Shown in pieces: positions 18,892 through 28,206 of a stretch of 64,000 nt of DNA. Numbering within the stretch: the first letter of the stretch is position 1; every line of letters begins with the position of its first letter. The translations under genes were made by a program, and so were the position numbers. Under the pieces are notes generated by a model. It was not told the DNA's origin. It saw only the letters and a list, made by a program, of their open reading frames with translations, and did no database searches. Source of the stretch: Magnetofaba australis IT-1 (GTDB taxonomy: Bacteria; Pseudomonadota; Magnetococcia; Magnetococcales; Magnetococcaceae); NCBI RefSeq assembly GCF_002109495.1, contig NZ_LVJN01000019.1, forward strand, positions 434,001 through 498,000. Reading direction: 5' to 3'.

Positions 18892-21800
18892 ATGCAGCGT
18901 TTGATCAGATGCGCCAATGACGCCGCGGTCGTGAAATGGTATTTTGCCCACTGGAAAAAATGCGAAGTTCGGAGCGTTAACTTGAGCAGCAGTCCCCTTA
19001 CCACCACCTGTCAACGTTGGCCTGGCGCGCAATTGCGCCGGTTCCTATGCGTTGCGCTGTTTCTGCTTGTCGCCATTTGGGCGCCGTCGATGTCATGGGC
19101 GCAAGGCGTCAGCACGCTTCAGAGCCTGTCGAATGCTGCTACGCTCCTAAACCAGCTGAATCAAGTCAACTCCGCGAATAACAGTGCAGCATCTGGCGCG
19201 CCCTCAACAGAGAACCTGTTGAATGGTGGAGCCCAGGACGCTTTCGATACCGGCGACAATGCGGTCTCCAATGTGACGCCACCGCAACCTACCCGCGCGA
19301 TTCCGCAACCCAAATCGATTATTAATCTGCACGCGCCGCTCCCCAGCGACCCAGAGGAGACCATAATTAGCTTGGGCGAGATGCCCAATGATCTGTCACA
19401 ACTCCAGCGTATCCGCCTGATCCAGACCAACTCCTCTCTGCTGAAGCAGTTCGGCTATGATGTGTTCTCAAGCACGGCGTCAACGTTTGCTCCCGTCACG
19501 AATTTCCCGATTCCGCCCGATTATGTGCTGGGGCCCTATGATTCGTTGATTGTGAATCTAGCGGGTAAAGAGTTCACCTCGCAAAGCCTCAGCATCGATC
19601 GTGAAGGGGCGGTCAACATTGCAGGGGTGGGCGCCGTACCCATCGCCGGTCTGACTTTTGCGCAAGCCTCTGAAGTGCTCAAAGACCACTTTGAGTCCTC
19701 TTTTATTGGCGTTGAAGTGCGGCATATCACCTTGGGCAAAATGCGCAATGTCCGCATCTTTGTGCTGGGCTCCGCCACCCAACCAGGCTCCTATCTGGTC
19801 AGCGGCCTCACCACGATGACCAATGCTTTGCTTGCCTGCGGCGGCGTGTCATCGATGGGCTCATTGCGTAACATTCAACTCAAGCGCGACGGGAAGGTGA
19901 TTGGCAAACTGGATCTGTATGATCTGTTGCTCAAAGGCGACATGCGCAAAGATCTGCGGATTCAGGAAGGCGATGTCATCTTTATCCCGCCGATCGGCCC
20001 GACGGTGGGATTGTCCGGGGCTGTCAAACGGCCTGCAATCTATGAGCTCAAGGGCGAGCGCAATATTCGTGACGTCCTCTCACTGGCTGGCGGCCTCCTG
20101 CCCAACGCCTATAAGAAGCGTGTGGATATTCTGCGTTCTCGCGGCGATAAAAACAGCCGGAGTTTGAACTCCTTTTCGCTGGATAATCCCCGGAACATGA
20201 ATCATCGCGTGCACAATGGCGATACGGTTCATGTACATAAAGTGCTCGATAAAACGCTCAATACCGTGGACATTACCGGGCATGTCGAACGCCCTGGAAT
20301 CCGCCAGTGGAGCGAGGGGTTGCGCCTGAGCGAGTTGATCCCGGACGTCTCCTTTTTGAAGGGGCATCCCGATCTTGGCTATGTCTTGATTTTGCGTCTG
20401 GATAAGCGGTCACAAAATTGGAGCGCGCTGAGCTACAGTTTGTCGGATGTCTGGAAAAATGTTGGCGGCGCCAGCGACCCTGTGCTGCAAGCGCGTGACA
20501 AGATCTATCTCTTTGGCCTCAATGAGAACCGCGCCAAATCCGTCGCGCCCATCGTTCAGACGCTGTTGCAACAGAAAGGCTCCAATGAGTTGGAGCCTTT
20601 TGTGGCGATTCACGGCAATGTCCGTTTCCCGGGTCTCTATCCCTATAGCGATGGGATGCGGGTGTCTCAACTACTGGATGCTGCGGTGGAGGCCCTGCCA
20701 GGCACAGATCTCGATTATGCGTTGCTGGTGCGCACGCTGGATAAGGATGGCCGGATAGAGCCGATGTCCTTCCGTTTGCGCGATGTGATGAATAATCCTG
20801 GGTCACCCAGCGATTTTCCCCTTCGCCGCGAAGATCGCCTGTTGGTGTTTACCAGCAGCGCCTACTTTGAAAACACCACCGCCCTTGAAACAGATAACCA
20901 AACCTATACCCGGCGTCTGAGTTTCCCAGGGCAAGGCGAAGCGATGCGTCAGGAGTTTTTGCGTCAGTTCCGCTCTGCGGAGAAGAAAATTCTGATTGAG
21001 TCTACAGGAGTTGAAAAAGTAGAGGATCAGCCCTCTTTGCAGGAGGTCGCTTTCGGCATCTCCAGCGCCGGCTCCACTCAGGTGAAAGCGGCATCCACGC
21101 CCACCTCTGAAGAGGACGCCGCACGGCAATCCTTTAAATCTTTTGCTCAAGGTCAGTTGGGATCCAACACGATCAACAGCGCCGAAGTCCTCTCTCAAGT
21201 GGCGGCGACCTCCGGTTTGCTCGGCTCCAGCGCGGCCAACAACGAGCAGGTTCCTGAAACCACCAACACAGATGGGGATGGGAGCGTTGGCGGTGTGGTT
21301 CCAGCCAGCCGTGAAGGTCAAGTGCTTTCAGATTTTGAGCGCTATAATGAACGGGAACGCTTTAAGAATTTCCGCTCCTCCATGACGGATCTGCCCGCGT
21401 TTATGACCGGTCGCTTAGCCAAACCCGATCGCGCGCAGTTCAACTTTTTGCTGATTCCCGGCAAATCCGAGGAGTTGGAGCGCTACTACGATCAGTGGAG
21501 CAACAAAACCCGCGAGGGCTTACTCTCGCCCGTGCTGGAAAGATTGGTGGCTCAGGCGACCTATTCCGAGCCTGCGCAATTGGTCAATGTCAGTGGTATG
21601 GTGCGTTTCCCCGGTCGCTATCCGCTGGAAAAAGGCATGCGTGTGGCGGACTTGATTCGCGCCAGCGGATGGCTGGCGGAACCGGCCTATACACTGGAAG
21701 CGGAGATCACGCGTCTGAGCTCCAAAGGCGGCGCGGAGCGGGAGATGGTCCACACCAAAGTGGATCTGGCTTCGATTCTCGATGGGGATTCAGCCGCGAA

Positions 21801-22665
21801 CATTCAACTCTCCCCTTACGATACGTTGAACATCAAGCCGATCCCCAACTGGGAGGAGGCGCGCTTTGTCTCGGTGAAAGGCGAAGTGATGTTCCCGGGC
21901 GTCTATACCGTGCGCAAAGGTGAGACGCTGACCCAGCTGCTGGCGCGTGTTGGCGGTATGACCGAGTTTGCCTATCCGCAAGGCGCGGTATTCCTGCGTG
22001 AGACCCTGCGTGCGCGTGAAGCGCAGGAGATCCAAGCCATGGCCCAGCGCTTGGAGTCGATGCTGACGAAGACGGTTCTGTCGGCGGCTGAGTCTGATAA
22101 GATTGCCGATTTGGGACTTCTCAAAAGCGTGATCGAACGTCTGCGCGGCGCCACGCCCCAAGGGCGTCTGGCCATTGACCTGCCCGCGATTCTTGAGGCC
22201 AAACGCAGCGAGCGCCCCGATGTTGTCGACGCCCTGTTGGGTGATGATGGATCCCGGAGTTTGGATATTGTCCTGCGGGACGGGGATAAGCTGATTATCC
22301 CGTCGCGTAGCGATGAGGTGACCGTTCTGGGTGAAGTGGTCTATCCCACCTCGCACCAGTTCCGCAAGGATCTGACTGCAGATGATTATTTGGATCTCTC
22401 CGGCGGTCTGAACAGCTTCGCCGACAAGAAGGCGATGTATGTGGTGCGCGCCAATGGTCAGGTGCAGACCAAGCGCCACGTTGGCGCATTCGGCTCGGCG
22501 TGGTTTGCGGTCAGCGACCTGGAGCTGGGCCCTGGGGATACCTTGGTGGTGCCTATCGACGCCAAACCGCGCATGGGCATTATGGAGTACCTCAAGGAGG
22601 CCTCCAGTATTTTGTATAATCTCAGCGTCACCGCGGCGGCATTGCGAACAGTTTCGGCGCTGTAA
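18892..22665 (+). CDS. Giant polysaccharide export protein with PES domain and about seven SLBB repeats
   Basis: A protein of up to 1257 residues. A signal peptide lies at about residues 47-71 (FLCVALFLLVAIWAPSMSWA), so the true start may be later than ATG 18892. The polysaccharide export (PES) domain is at about 205-268 (PPDYVLGPYDSLIVNL). SLBB-type beta-grasp repeats begin near residues 288, 372, 459, 571, 898, 994 and 1144, each with a G.V..PG.Y core (for example VSGMVRFPGRYPLEKG). A low-complexity linker covers about 700-815. Wza-type exporters have about 380 residues and two SLBB domains, so this is a much enlarged relative. It ends with a hydrophobic helix (SSILYNLSVTAAALRTVSAL) that could insert in the outer membrane. 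It should form or cap a secretion channel for capsule or exopolysaccharide. No glycosyltransferase or Wzc-like gene is in the window. Confidence 0.9.
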   Translation: MQRLIRCANDAAVVKWYFAHWKKCEVRSVNLSSSPLTTTCQRWPGAQLRRFLCVALFLLVAIWAPSMSWAQGVSTLQSLSNAATLLNQLNQVNSANNSAASGAPSTENLLNGGAQDAFDTGDNAVSNVTPPQPTRAIPQPKSIINLHAPLPSDPEETIISLGEMPNDLSQLQRIRLIQTNSSLLKQFGYDVFSSTASTFAPVTNFPIPPDYVLGPYDSLIVNLAGKEFTSQSLSIDREGAVNIAGVGAVPIAGLTFAQASEVLKDHFESSFIGVEVRHITLGKMRNVRIFVLGSATQPGSYLVSGLTTMTNALLACGGVSSMGSLRNIQLKRDGKVIGKLDLYDLLLKGDMRKDLRIQEGDVIFIPPIGPTVGLSGAVKRPAIYELKGERNIRDVLSLAGGLLPNAYKKRVDILRSRGDKNSRSLNSFSLDNPRNMNHRVHNGDTVHVHKVLDKTLNTVDITGHVERPGIRQWSEGLRLSELIPDVSFLKGHPDLGYVLILRLDKRSQNWSALSYSLSDVWKNVGGASDPVLQARDKIYLFGLNENRAKSVAPIVQTLLQQKGSNELEPFVAIHGNVRFPGLYPYSDGMRVSQLLDAAVEALPGTDLDYALLVRTLDKDGRIEPMSFRLRDVMNNPGSPSDFPLRREDRLLVFTSSAYFENTTALETDNQTYTRRLSFPGQGEAMRQEFLRQFRSAEKKILIESTGVEKVEDQPSLQEVAFGISSAGSTQVKAASTPTSEEDAARQSFKSFAQGQLGSNTINSAEVLSQVAATSGLLGSSAANNEQVPETTNTDGDGSVGGVVPASREGQVLSDFERYNERERFKNFRSSMTDLPAFMTGRLAKPDRAQFNFLLIPGKSEELERYYDQWSNKTREGLLSPVLERLVAQATYSEPAQLVNVSGMVRFPGRYPLEKGMRVADLIRASGWLAEPAYTLEAEITRLSSKGGAEREMVHTKVDLASILDGDSAANIQLSPYDTLNIKPIPNWEEARFVSVKGEVMFPGVYTVRKGETLTQLLARVGGMTEFAYPQGAVFLRETLRAREAQEIQAMAQRLESMLTKTVLSAAESDKIADLGLLKSVIERLRGATPQGRLAIDLPAILEAKRSERPDVVDALLGDDGSRSLDIVLRDGDKLIIPSRSDEVTVLGEVVYPTSHQFRKDLTADDYLDLSGGLNSFADKKAMYVVRANGQVQTKRHVGAFGSAWFAVSDLELGPGDTLVVPIDAKPRMGIMEYLKEASSILYNLSVTAAALRTVSAL

Positions 22666-22715
22666 AGAGGGGATCGGCCCGCGCTGTGTCGCGCCGGGGC
22701 CGGAAGGGAGCGAGT

Positions 22716-23255
22716 GTGACAGATTGGTTGGATGGTTTGTCGCAACGCATCGGACAAGCCGCCTCCTGGTTGACGTTGGGCATGACGTTGACCGCGTTTG
22801 TCATCGTGGTGCTGCGCTACCAGTTTGATTTCGGCTCCATTGCGCTGCAGGAGTCGGTTATCTACATGCACGGCGCGTTGTTCATGCTGGGGGCCTCCTA
22901 CGCCCTCAAGCAGGACGCGCATGTGCGGGTGGATCTGATCTACCGCCTTCTGAGCCCACGCGGTCGCGCCTGGGTCGATCTGCTGGGGACGCTGCTGCTC
23001 CTACTCCCCACCATGGGCTTCCTGCTGTATATCTGCTTCGAATATGTCGCCGCCGCCTGGCGCGTGATGGAGGGCTCTCCAGACGCCGGTGGGCTCAATG
23101 GCGTGTGGGCGTTTAAAACCCTGTTGCTGATCATGCCTGTGCTGGTCGCCCTGCAAGGTGTGGCGCAGATGCGTAAGGCGTGGCGGGTGATTCGGTTTGG
23201 CGCGGTGGAGTCGGACGCCGACGCCTCCGCCGATGCGCACTCGGAGGAGGCGTGA
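22716..23255 (+). CDS. dctQ: TRAP transporter small permease subunit (DctQ family)
   Basis: A 179-residue membrane protein with four predicted transmembrane segments and the DctQ pattern: FVIVVLRYQFDFGSIALQESVIYMHGALFMLGASYALKQDAHVRVDLIY, then RAWVDLLGTLLLLLPTMGFL, and a last segment LLLIMPVLVALQGV. The QE and DAHVRVD motifs are characteristic. The GTG at 22716 (VTDWLDG) is chosen over GTG 22686 because GGGAG lies five bases ahead. Its stop overlaps the start of dctM as TGATG. With DctM it forms an ion-gradient-driven importer for organic acids. No periplasmic substrate-binding protein gene is adjacent, so the substrate cannot be predicted. Confidence 0.9.
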   Translation: MTDWLDGLSQRIGQAASWLTLGMTLTAFVIVVLRYQFDFGSIALQESVIYMHGALFMLGASYALKQDAHVRVDLIYRLLSPRGRAWVDLLGTLLLLLPTMGFLLYICFEYVAAAWRVMEGSPDAGGLNGVWAFKTLLLIMPVLVALQGVAQMRKAWRVIRFGAVESDADASADAHSEEA

Positions 23256-24643
23256 TGGAGGAGTATGCCGCGCTGTGGCTGTTTGTGCTGGTCTGCCTGG
23301 CGCTGCTGGCCGGGTATCCGGTGGCGCTCTCTTTGGCGGGCAGCGCGCTGGCGGCGGCCTACATCGGCAGCGGACTGGATCTGTTTGATCTGACTGACCT
23401 TGAGTTTATCCCCAATCGTATCTATGGCGTGATGACCAACCAGACCCTGGTGGCGGCGCCGCTGTTCATCTTTATGGGGGTGATGCTGGAGCGGTCGCGG
23501 GTGGCTGAGGAGTTGCTCGACACCATGGCGCTGCTATTTGGCGGGGTGCGTGGCGGCCTCGGTCTATCGGTGATTGTGGTGGGTATGTTGATGGCCGCCA
23601 GCACCGGTATTGTAGGAGCCACGGTGGTGACCATGGGGCTTCTCTCTCTGCCCACCATGATGCGCCGCGGGTATGATCCGGCGTTGGCCACCGGAACCAT
23701 CTGCGCCTCGGGCACGCTGGGCCAGATCATTCCGCCTTCGATTGTTTTGATTCTGCTCGGCGATGTCATCGGCTCCGCCTACCAACAAGCGCAGTTGGAC
23801 ATGGGGGTGTTTCAGCCGCGCACGGTGTCGGTGGGCGATCTGTTCGTCGGCGCGTTGATTCCGGGTTTAATCCTGGTGGCGTTCTATTTGGCCTACATGA
23901 TTGGCGTGGCGATCTGGTCGCCGCATCGCGCCCCGGCGATCCCCGCTGCTGAGCGTGGCGAGTTGACGCGGACGCAGTTGTGGTCGCGCGCGCTGCGGGT
24001 GCTGTTGCCGCCGTTGGCGATGATTTTGGCGGTGCTGGGCTCGATTTTGGCTGGAATCGCCACCCCGACGGAAGCGGCTTCGGTTGGCGCGGTTGGCGCA
24101 ATGGTTCTGGCCGCGCTGCGTGGCCAACTGTCGTTGCAGACGCTGCGGCAGACCATGCGCTCCACCACCGAAGTCACCAGTATGGTGTTTCTCATCTTTA
24201 TTGGCGCGACCATCTTCTCACTGGTGTTTCGGGGCTTTGGCGGCGATGAGCTGGTGACGGATCTGCTCAGTGATCTGCCCGGCGGTAAGGTGGGCGCCAT
24301 GGCGGCGGTGATGCTGCTGATGTTCGTGTTGGGATTCTTTATCGACTTTATCGAGATCACCTTTGTGGTGGTGCCCATTATCGGCCCTGTATTGCTGGCC
24401 ATGGGGTTCGATCCGGTGTGGCTTGGGGTGATGATCGCCATTAATTTGCAAACCTCTTTCTTGACCCCTCCGTTTGGTTTTTCGCTGTTTTATTTGCGTG
24501 GCGTGGCCCCGGAATCCATTGCCACTGGGCGTATTTATCAGGGGGTGATGCCCTATATCTTGATTCAAGGATTGGTGCTGGCGCTATTGGCCTATTGGCC
24601 GCAATTGGCGATCTGGTTGCCTATGCGCGTTTATGGGCAATGA
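23255..24643 (+). CDS. dctM: TRAP transporter large permease subunit (DctM family)
   Basis: A 462-residue, highly hydrophobic protein with about 12-13 membrane segments. DctM hallmarks are PLFIFMGVMLERS, GGVRGGLGLSVIVVGMLMAASTGIVGATVVTMGLLSLPTM, SGTLGQIIPPSIVLILLGD, AGIATPTEAASVGAVGA, and the C-terminal NLQTSFLTPPFGFSLFYLRGVAP. ATG 23255 overlaps the dctQ stop. It couples substrate uptake to the sodium or proton gradient in the inner membrane. The start and length fit family members of 425-470 residues. The partner binding protein must be encoded elsewhere. Confidence 0.93.
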   Translation: MEEYAALWLFVLVCLALLAGYPVALSLAGSALAAAYIGSGLDLFDLTDLEFIPNRIYGVMTNQTLVAAPLFIFMGVMLERSRVAEELLDTMALLFGGVRGGLGLSVIVVGMLMAASTGIVGATVVTMGLLSLPTMMRRGYDPALATGTICASGTLGQIIPPSIVLILLGDVIGSAYQQAQLDMGVFQPRTVSVGDLFVGALIPGLILVAFYLAYMIGVAIWSPHRAPAIPAAERGELTRTQLWSRALRVLLPPLAMILAVLGSILAGIATPTEAASVGAVGAMVLAALRGQLSLQTLRQTMRSTTEVTSMVFLIFIGATIFSLVFRGFGGDELVTDLLSDLPGGKVGAMAAVMLLMFVLGFFIDFIEITFVVVPIIGPVLLAMGFDPVWLGVMIAINLQTSFLTPPFGFSLFYLRGVAPESIATGRIYQGVMPYILIQGLVLALLAYWPQLAIWLPMRVYGQ

Positions 24644-24746
24644 ATGAATTTTATGTCGCTGCGCACTAACATAGCGTCCCCTCTGCATTGAGTAAAACTG
24701 TGTTTCATACAAAAGAAGTTAGACCGCTGCGCGTATGTCAGGTATA

Positions 24747-24779
24747 TATAATATTAGCTGATCTCAATATTGAATTGAG
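24747..24779 (+). promoter_or_regulatory. Probable fur promoter -10 with an inverted repeat operator
   Basis: TATAAT occurs at 24747-24752; no good -35 is visible at standard spacing. CTCAAT-5-ATTGAG forms an inverted repeat at 24763-24779, ten bases before the fur start and overlapping the likely leader, a position suited to autoregulation. This is inference from position and symmetry only. Confidence 0.4.
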
Positions 24780-24788
24780 CAGGGGGTT

Positions 24789-25223
24789 ATGAATAATCTG
24801 ACGCAAGACATTAAAGACGCCGGTTTGAAGGCTACCGCGCCGCGGTTGCGCGTGTTGCAACTGTTCCGAGAGCTGGCGGACGGCGCGCATATGAGCGCGG
24901 AAGACGTCTATAAGCTCTTGATGGATCAGGGCGATGATATTGGACTGGCGACGGTGTATCGCGTCTTGACCCAGTTTGAGCAGGCCGGATTGCTCACGCG
25001 GCACCATTTCGATAGCGGCAAAGCGATTTTTGAACTCTCACAGGGCGGCCACCATGACCATCTGGTGTGCATGGAGTGCGGTCATGTGGAGGAGTTTTGT
25101 GATGAAACCATCGAGAAACGGCAGGACGCCATCGCCCGTGAGCGCGGATTTACGGTGAGCGCCCACGCACTCTATCTGTATGTGGAGTGCAAGCGGGAAA
25201 ACTGCCCCAATCGACGCTCCTGA
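24789..25223 (+). CDS. fur: Ferric uptake regulator, Fur family
   Basis: A 144-residue Fur repressor. An N-terminal winged helix (LKATAPRLRVLQLF, then DIGLATVYRVLTQFEQAGLL, the recognition-helix region) precedes the metal-sensing dimer domain with HHDHLVCMECGHVEEFCD and a C-terminal ECKRENCPNR. Both the CMEC pair and the second CxxxxC are present, as in zinc-stabilised Fur. With Fe(II) bound it represses iron-uptake genes. AGGGGG lies directly before ATG 24789. The gene is monocistronic, convergent with the histidine kinase at 25339. Paralogues such as PerR, Mur or Irr cannot be excluded from sequence alone. Confidence 0.92.
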   Translation: MNNLTQDIKDAGLKATAPRLRVLQLFRELADGAHMSAEDVYKLLMDQGDDIGLATVYRVLTQFEQAGLLTRHHFDSGKAIFELSQGGHHDHLVCMECGHVEEFCDETIEKRQDAIARERGFTVSAHALYLYVECKRENCPNRRS

Positions 25224-25338
25224 CGCGCGCAGTTCCTCTACTGGCGCCTTTGGCGCAGACCGCTGCGTCTCTCTTCTCCGTTTTTGTCGCCGACAGCGGA
25301 CTGATCCCGCCTGCGTATGACAAGGCGTGGTGACCGAA

Positions 25339-28050
25339 TCAGATCTGATTGGCGCTGCGCTTCCAGCGATTCCACTGATTCACTGCAGCCACTACCGCTT
25401 CCACCACCTGATCACGTTGCAACGGCTTATCCAAAATACTCAATCCGCTCAGGGCATTGAGTCGTGAAACCGCGTCGGAATCCGATGGGCCGCCCAGCAG
25501 TACGATGGGGGTGTCGGTGTTGACCGTTTCGCCGCTGCGAATGCGTTCGATCTCACTGCAACCGCCGTCGGGCAGGTGCGAGCAGTCCAGCACCAACGCC
25601 ACATACCGCGCCGCCTGAGCATTCTCGAGGAAGGCGCCGGTAGCCTGACAGCCATCCAACTCCACCACCTGAATGTGATGCTCGTCGAGAATGCGCTTGA
25701 GGATCATGCGCACCACCGGGTTGTGGCTGGCCACCACCATATGGGGTTGCTGCGGCGGCGCCTCGTCGGCGGGGGCGGGGCCCATAATGCCGTCAGTGGT
25801 CTCCAGGGGGATGTGCAAGTGGAATACGCTGCCGCGCTCCGGTTCGCTGTGGACGCTGATGCGTCCGCCCATCAACTCCACCAACTGTTTGGTGAAGGTG
25901 AGCCCCAACCCCATGCCGCCGTGAATGGCGTTGCGCTCGCCTTCCTGGGAGGTGACGCCGCCCTGGTTGAAGGCGTCGAAGATCCCTTCGAGTTTTTCTG
26001 AGGGGATGCCATCGCCGGTGTCGGAGATGGAGAAGCGGACGATGCGCGCCGCCGAAGGGTCGGGGTCCATGGTGGCGGTGATGGCGACGCCGCCTTGGGC
26101 GGTAAACTGAATGGCGTTGGAGAGCAGACTCTCCAACGCCTGACGCAGATGCCCCTCATCGGCCAGAATCGAGACCGGCAGCGAGCCGTCGGCGTCCACA
26201 TGCAGGGTCAGTCCCTTCTCGGTGGCGGTGTCGTCATAGGCGAGTTTGAGCGACTCCAGGAAGGGGCGAATCTCGAACGGCGCTTTGTGCAGAATGAACT
26301 GCTTGGTCTCCACCCGCGACAGGTTGACCAGATCATCGATCATACTCGCCAGTCGTGTGGCGCTGCTCTGGATGTTCTGCAGATGGCTGAGCTTGTCGGG
26401 GGCGCTCTCCTGGCACTGCTGCTGAATTAGCTGCGTGCTGGCGCGAATCACGTTGATGGGGGTGCGCAGTTCATGGCTGATATTGGCCAGGAAGCGGTTC
26501 TTGACCAGATTGGCCGCCTCCGCCGCCTCATGGGCGCGCTGCAGTTCGCGCTCCATCTGAATGCGCGGGGTGATATCCTCTTTGACTGAGAGGTAGTGGG
26601 TGATGGCGCCGTCGCCGTCGCGGATGACGGAGATGGTGTTCTTTTCCCAATAGCGTTGGCCGTTTTTCTTCTGGTTGCGCAGAATGCCCTGCCAGGTGCG
26701 CCCGGCGGAGATGTTCTCCCACAGATCGTTGAAGGTCTCGCGCGGGGTCTCGCCGGATTTGAGAATGCGCGGCGTGCGTCCGATCACCTCGTCGGCGCGA
26801 TAGCCGGTCAGACGGGTGAACTCCGGATTAACGTAGTTGATGCGACCGTCGACGTCGGTGATCACCACCGCGGTGGCGCTCTGCTCCACCGCTTGGGAAA
26901 GTTTGCGCAGTTCGGTCTCGGCCTTGGAGCGCTCGCCCATCTCCGCCTGCAGGTCGTCGCGGGTGCGGGTCACCTCATGCATCAGATGTTCGAACTGGGC
27001 TTCCAGAATGCCTAACTCGTCACGGTCCTCTACATCCTGCGGCTTGGCGCCCAGATTCTCCATCACAAAGCTGGTGATGCGACGGGTCACGGCGCGAATG
27101 GTGCGAGTGACCCAGAACATCATGATGATGCTGGAGAGGATCAGCACAAACGCGGTGATGGCGCGCTGCTGGCGTTCGGTGACCAGGATCGAGCTGTTGA
27201 GATTCTCGAATTCGCGAATCTCCACCAGCGACGCCAGTTGCAGGGTCAGATCGGTGGAGCCCGCCTCCAGGAACGATTTGCCGGCGATGATGAAACGCTC
27301 TTCAAGCTTGGAGAGCAGCATGCCCGGCGGGGCCAATTGCGGCTGGTTGCTGGCCACCACCCGGGCCGGATCGCCATTGAGCAGCGCCAGCGCGCCGCCG
27401 AAAGGGCGAATGGGGCCGTGCGGGGCGTTGAGAAAGGCGTTGTCCAGCGGATTGGCCAGCAACAGGGTGGCGCGCACGGCGCCCTTGGCGTCCAGCACCG
27501 GGGCCGAGGAGATCAGGAACGGCGCATTGCCCAGTCGAGTCAAAAAGGGTTGGCCGTGGCTCAGTTGCAGCAGCGGCGCATTAACCGACAGCAGCGCTTT
27601 GGGCGGCGCTTCGCCGCTTTTGGAGTAGAGCTCGCGGGGGATGCCGTGGGCGTCTAACAACATCAGGTTGCGGATGGCCACCAGCGCATTGTCTTGAATC
27701 TGCTGTGGCAGCCACTGCGGCGGGGTGGTGTGAAACGCCAGCGGCGCATGCGCTTTTTTAAATGGACGTTTATCCAGATAGTCGGCCAGGCTCTGCTGCG
27801 AGGCCAGCAGTTGCAGGGTCAGCGCATGGGCTTTGATGTGCTGTTCGAAAGCGACCTGGTTCTCCAGCGCCTTCTCCCACACGGTGTCCACCAGATGTTC
27901 GTGGAACAGCCCCTTGAGGTGGTTGGTTTGCCAGCTGTCGAGACCGCCCCAGGTGGCGACGCCCACCACCACCGTGGCCAGCAACATTTTGATGGCCAAT
28001 GGCGTACGGCGCATCATGATGCGCAGAGATGGGGTGTCGTGGGCGGGCAT
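25339..28050 (-). CDS. Membrane hybrid sensor histidine kinase with PAS domain and degenerate receiver
   Basis: A 903-residue protein. TM1 is at about residues 19-36, a large extracytoplasmic sensor region at 40-295, and TM2 at 298-315. A HAMP-like linker runs to about 370. A PAS/PAC domain covers about 383-496 (VVITDVDGRINYVNPEFTRLTGY). The HisKA phospho-acceptor is His526 in NISHELRTP. The ATPase domain has LLSNAIQFT (N box), SDTGDGIP (G1) and GGMGLGLTF (G2). The C-terminal receiver (about 771-890) keeps Asp822 (VLDCS) and Lys875 (LDKP) but lacks the acidic pair at its start (VASHNPV) and the usual Thr/Ser (LLGGP). Phosphotransfer through it may therefore be weak or absent. No separate response regulator lies beside it. 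It follows a terminator for the dynamin-like gene; the signal is unknown. Confidence 0.9.
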   Translation of the reverse strand: MPAHDTPSLRIMMRRTPLAIKMLLATVVVGVATWGGLDSWQTNHLKGLFHEHLVDTVWEKALENQVAFEQHIKAHALTLQLLASQQSLADYLDKRPFKKAHAPLAFHTTPPQWLPQQIQDNALVAIRNLMLLDAHGIPRELYSKSGEAPPKALLSVNAPLLQLSHGQPFLTRLGNAPFLISSAPVLDAKGAVRATLLLANPLDNAFLNAPHGPIRPFGGALALLNGDPARVVASNQPQLAPPGMLLSKLEERFIIAGKSFLEAGSTDLTLQLASLVEIREFENLNSSILVTERQQRAITAFVLILSSIIMMFWVTRTIRAVTRRITSFVMENLGAKPQDVEDRDELGILEAQFEHLMHEVTRTRDDLQAEMGERSKAETELRKLSQAVEQSATAVVITDVDGRINYVNPEFTRLTGYRADEVIGRTPRILKSGETPRETFNDLWENISAGRTWQGILRNQKKNGQRYWEKNTISVIRDGDGAITHYLSVKEDITPRIQMERELQRAHEAAEAANLVKNRFLANISHELRTPINVIRASTQLIQQQCQESAPDKLSHLQNIQSSATRLASMIDDLVNLSRVETKQFILHKAPFEIRPFLESLKLAYDDTATEKGLTLHVDADGSLPVSILADEGHLRQALESLLSNAIQFTAQGGVAITATMDPDPSAARIVRFSISDTGDGIPSEKLEGIFDAFNQGGVTSQEGERNAIHGGMGLGLTFTKQLVELMGGRISVHSEPERGSVFHLHIPLETTDGIMGPAPADEAPPQQPHMVVASHNPVVRMILKRILDEHHIQVVELDGCQATGAFLENAQAARYVALVLDCSHLPDGGCSEIERIRSGETVNTDTPIVLLGGPSDSDAVSRLNALSGLSILDKPLQRDQVVEAVVAAVNQWNRWKRSANQI

Positions 28051-28127
28051 GGCAGGCGGCGCGATGTCGATTCGGTTGCAGGAAGCGTTCGGTTACGTTG
28101 ACTGTCGGCTACGGCGAAAACAGTCGC

Positions 28128-28160
28128 CGCCCGCCCGGACGCAACGCGTCCGGGCGGGCG
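28128..28160 (-). terminator. Strong hairpin terminator between dynamin-like and kinase genes
   Basis: A perfect 15-bp GC-rich stem (28128-28142 with 28146-28160) with a three-base loop lies between two minus-strand genes. On the minus strand a T4 tract comes nine bases after the stem. Confidence 0.7.
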
Positions 28161-28206
28161 AAAAGGGGACTACAATGCCTGATGCGCCTGTGCGACGCAA
28201 GCGGCG

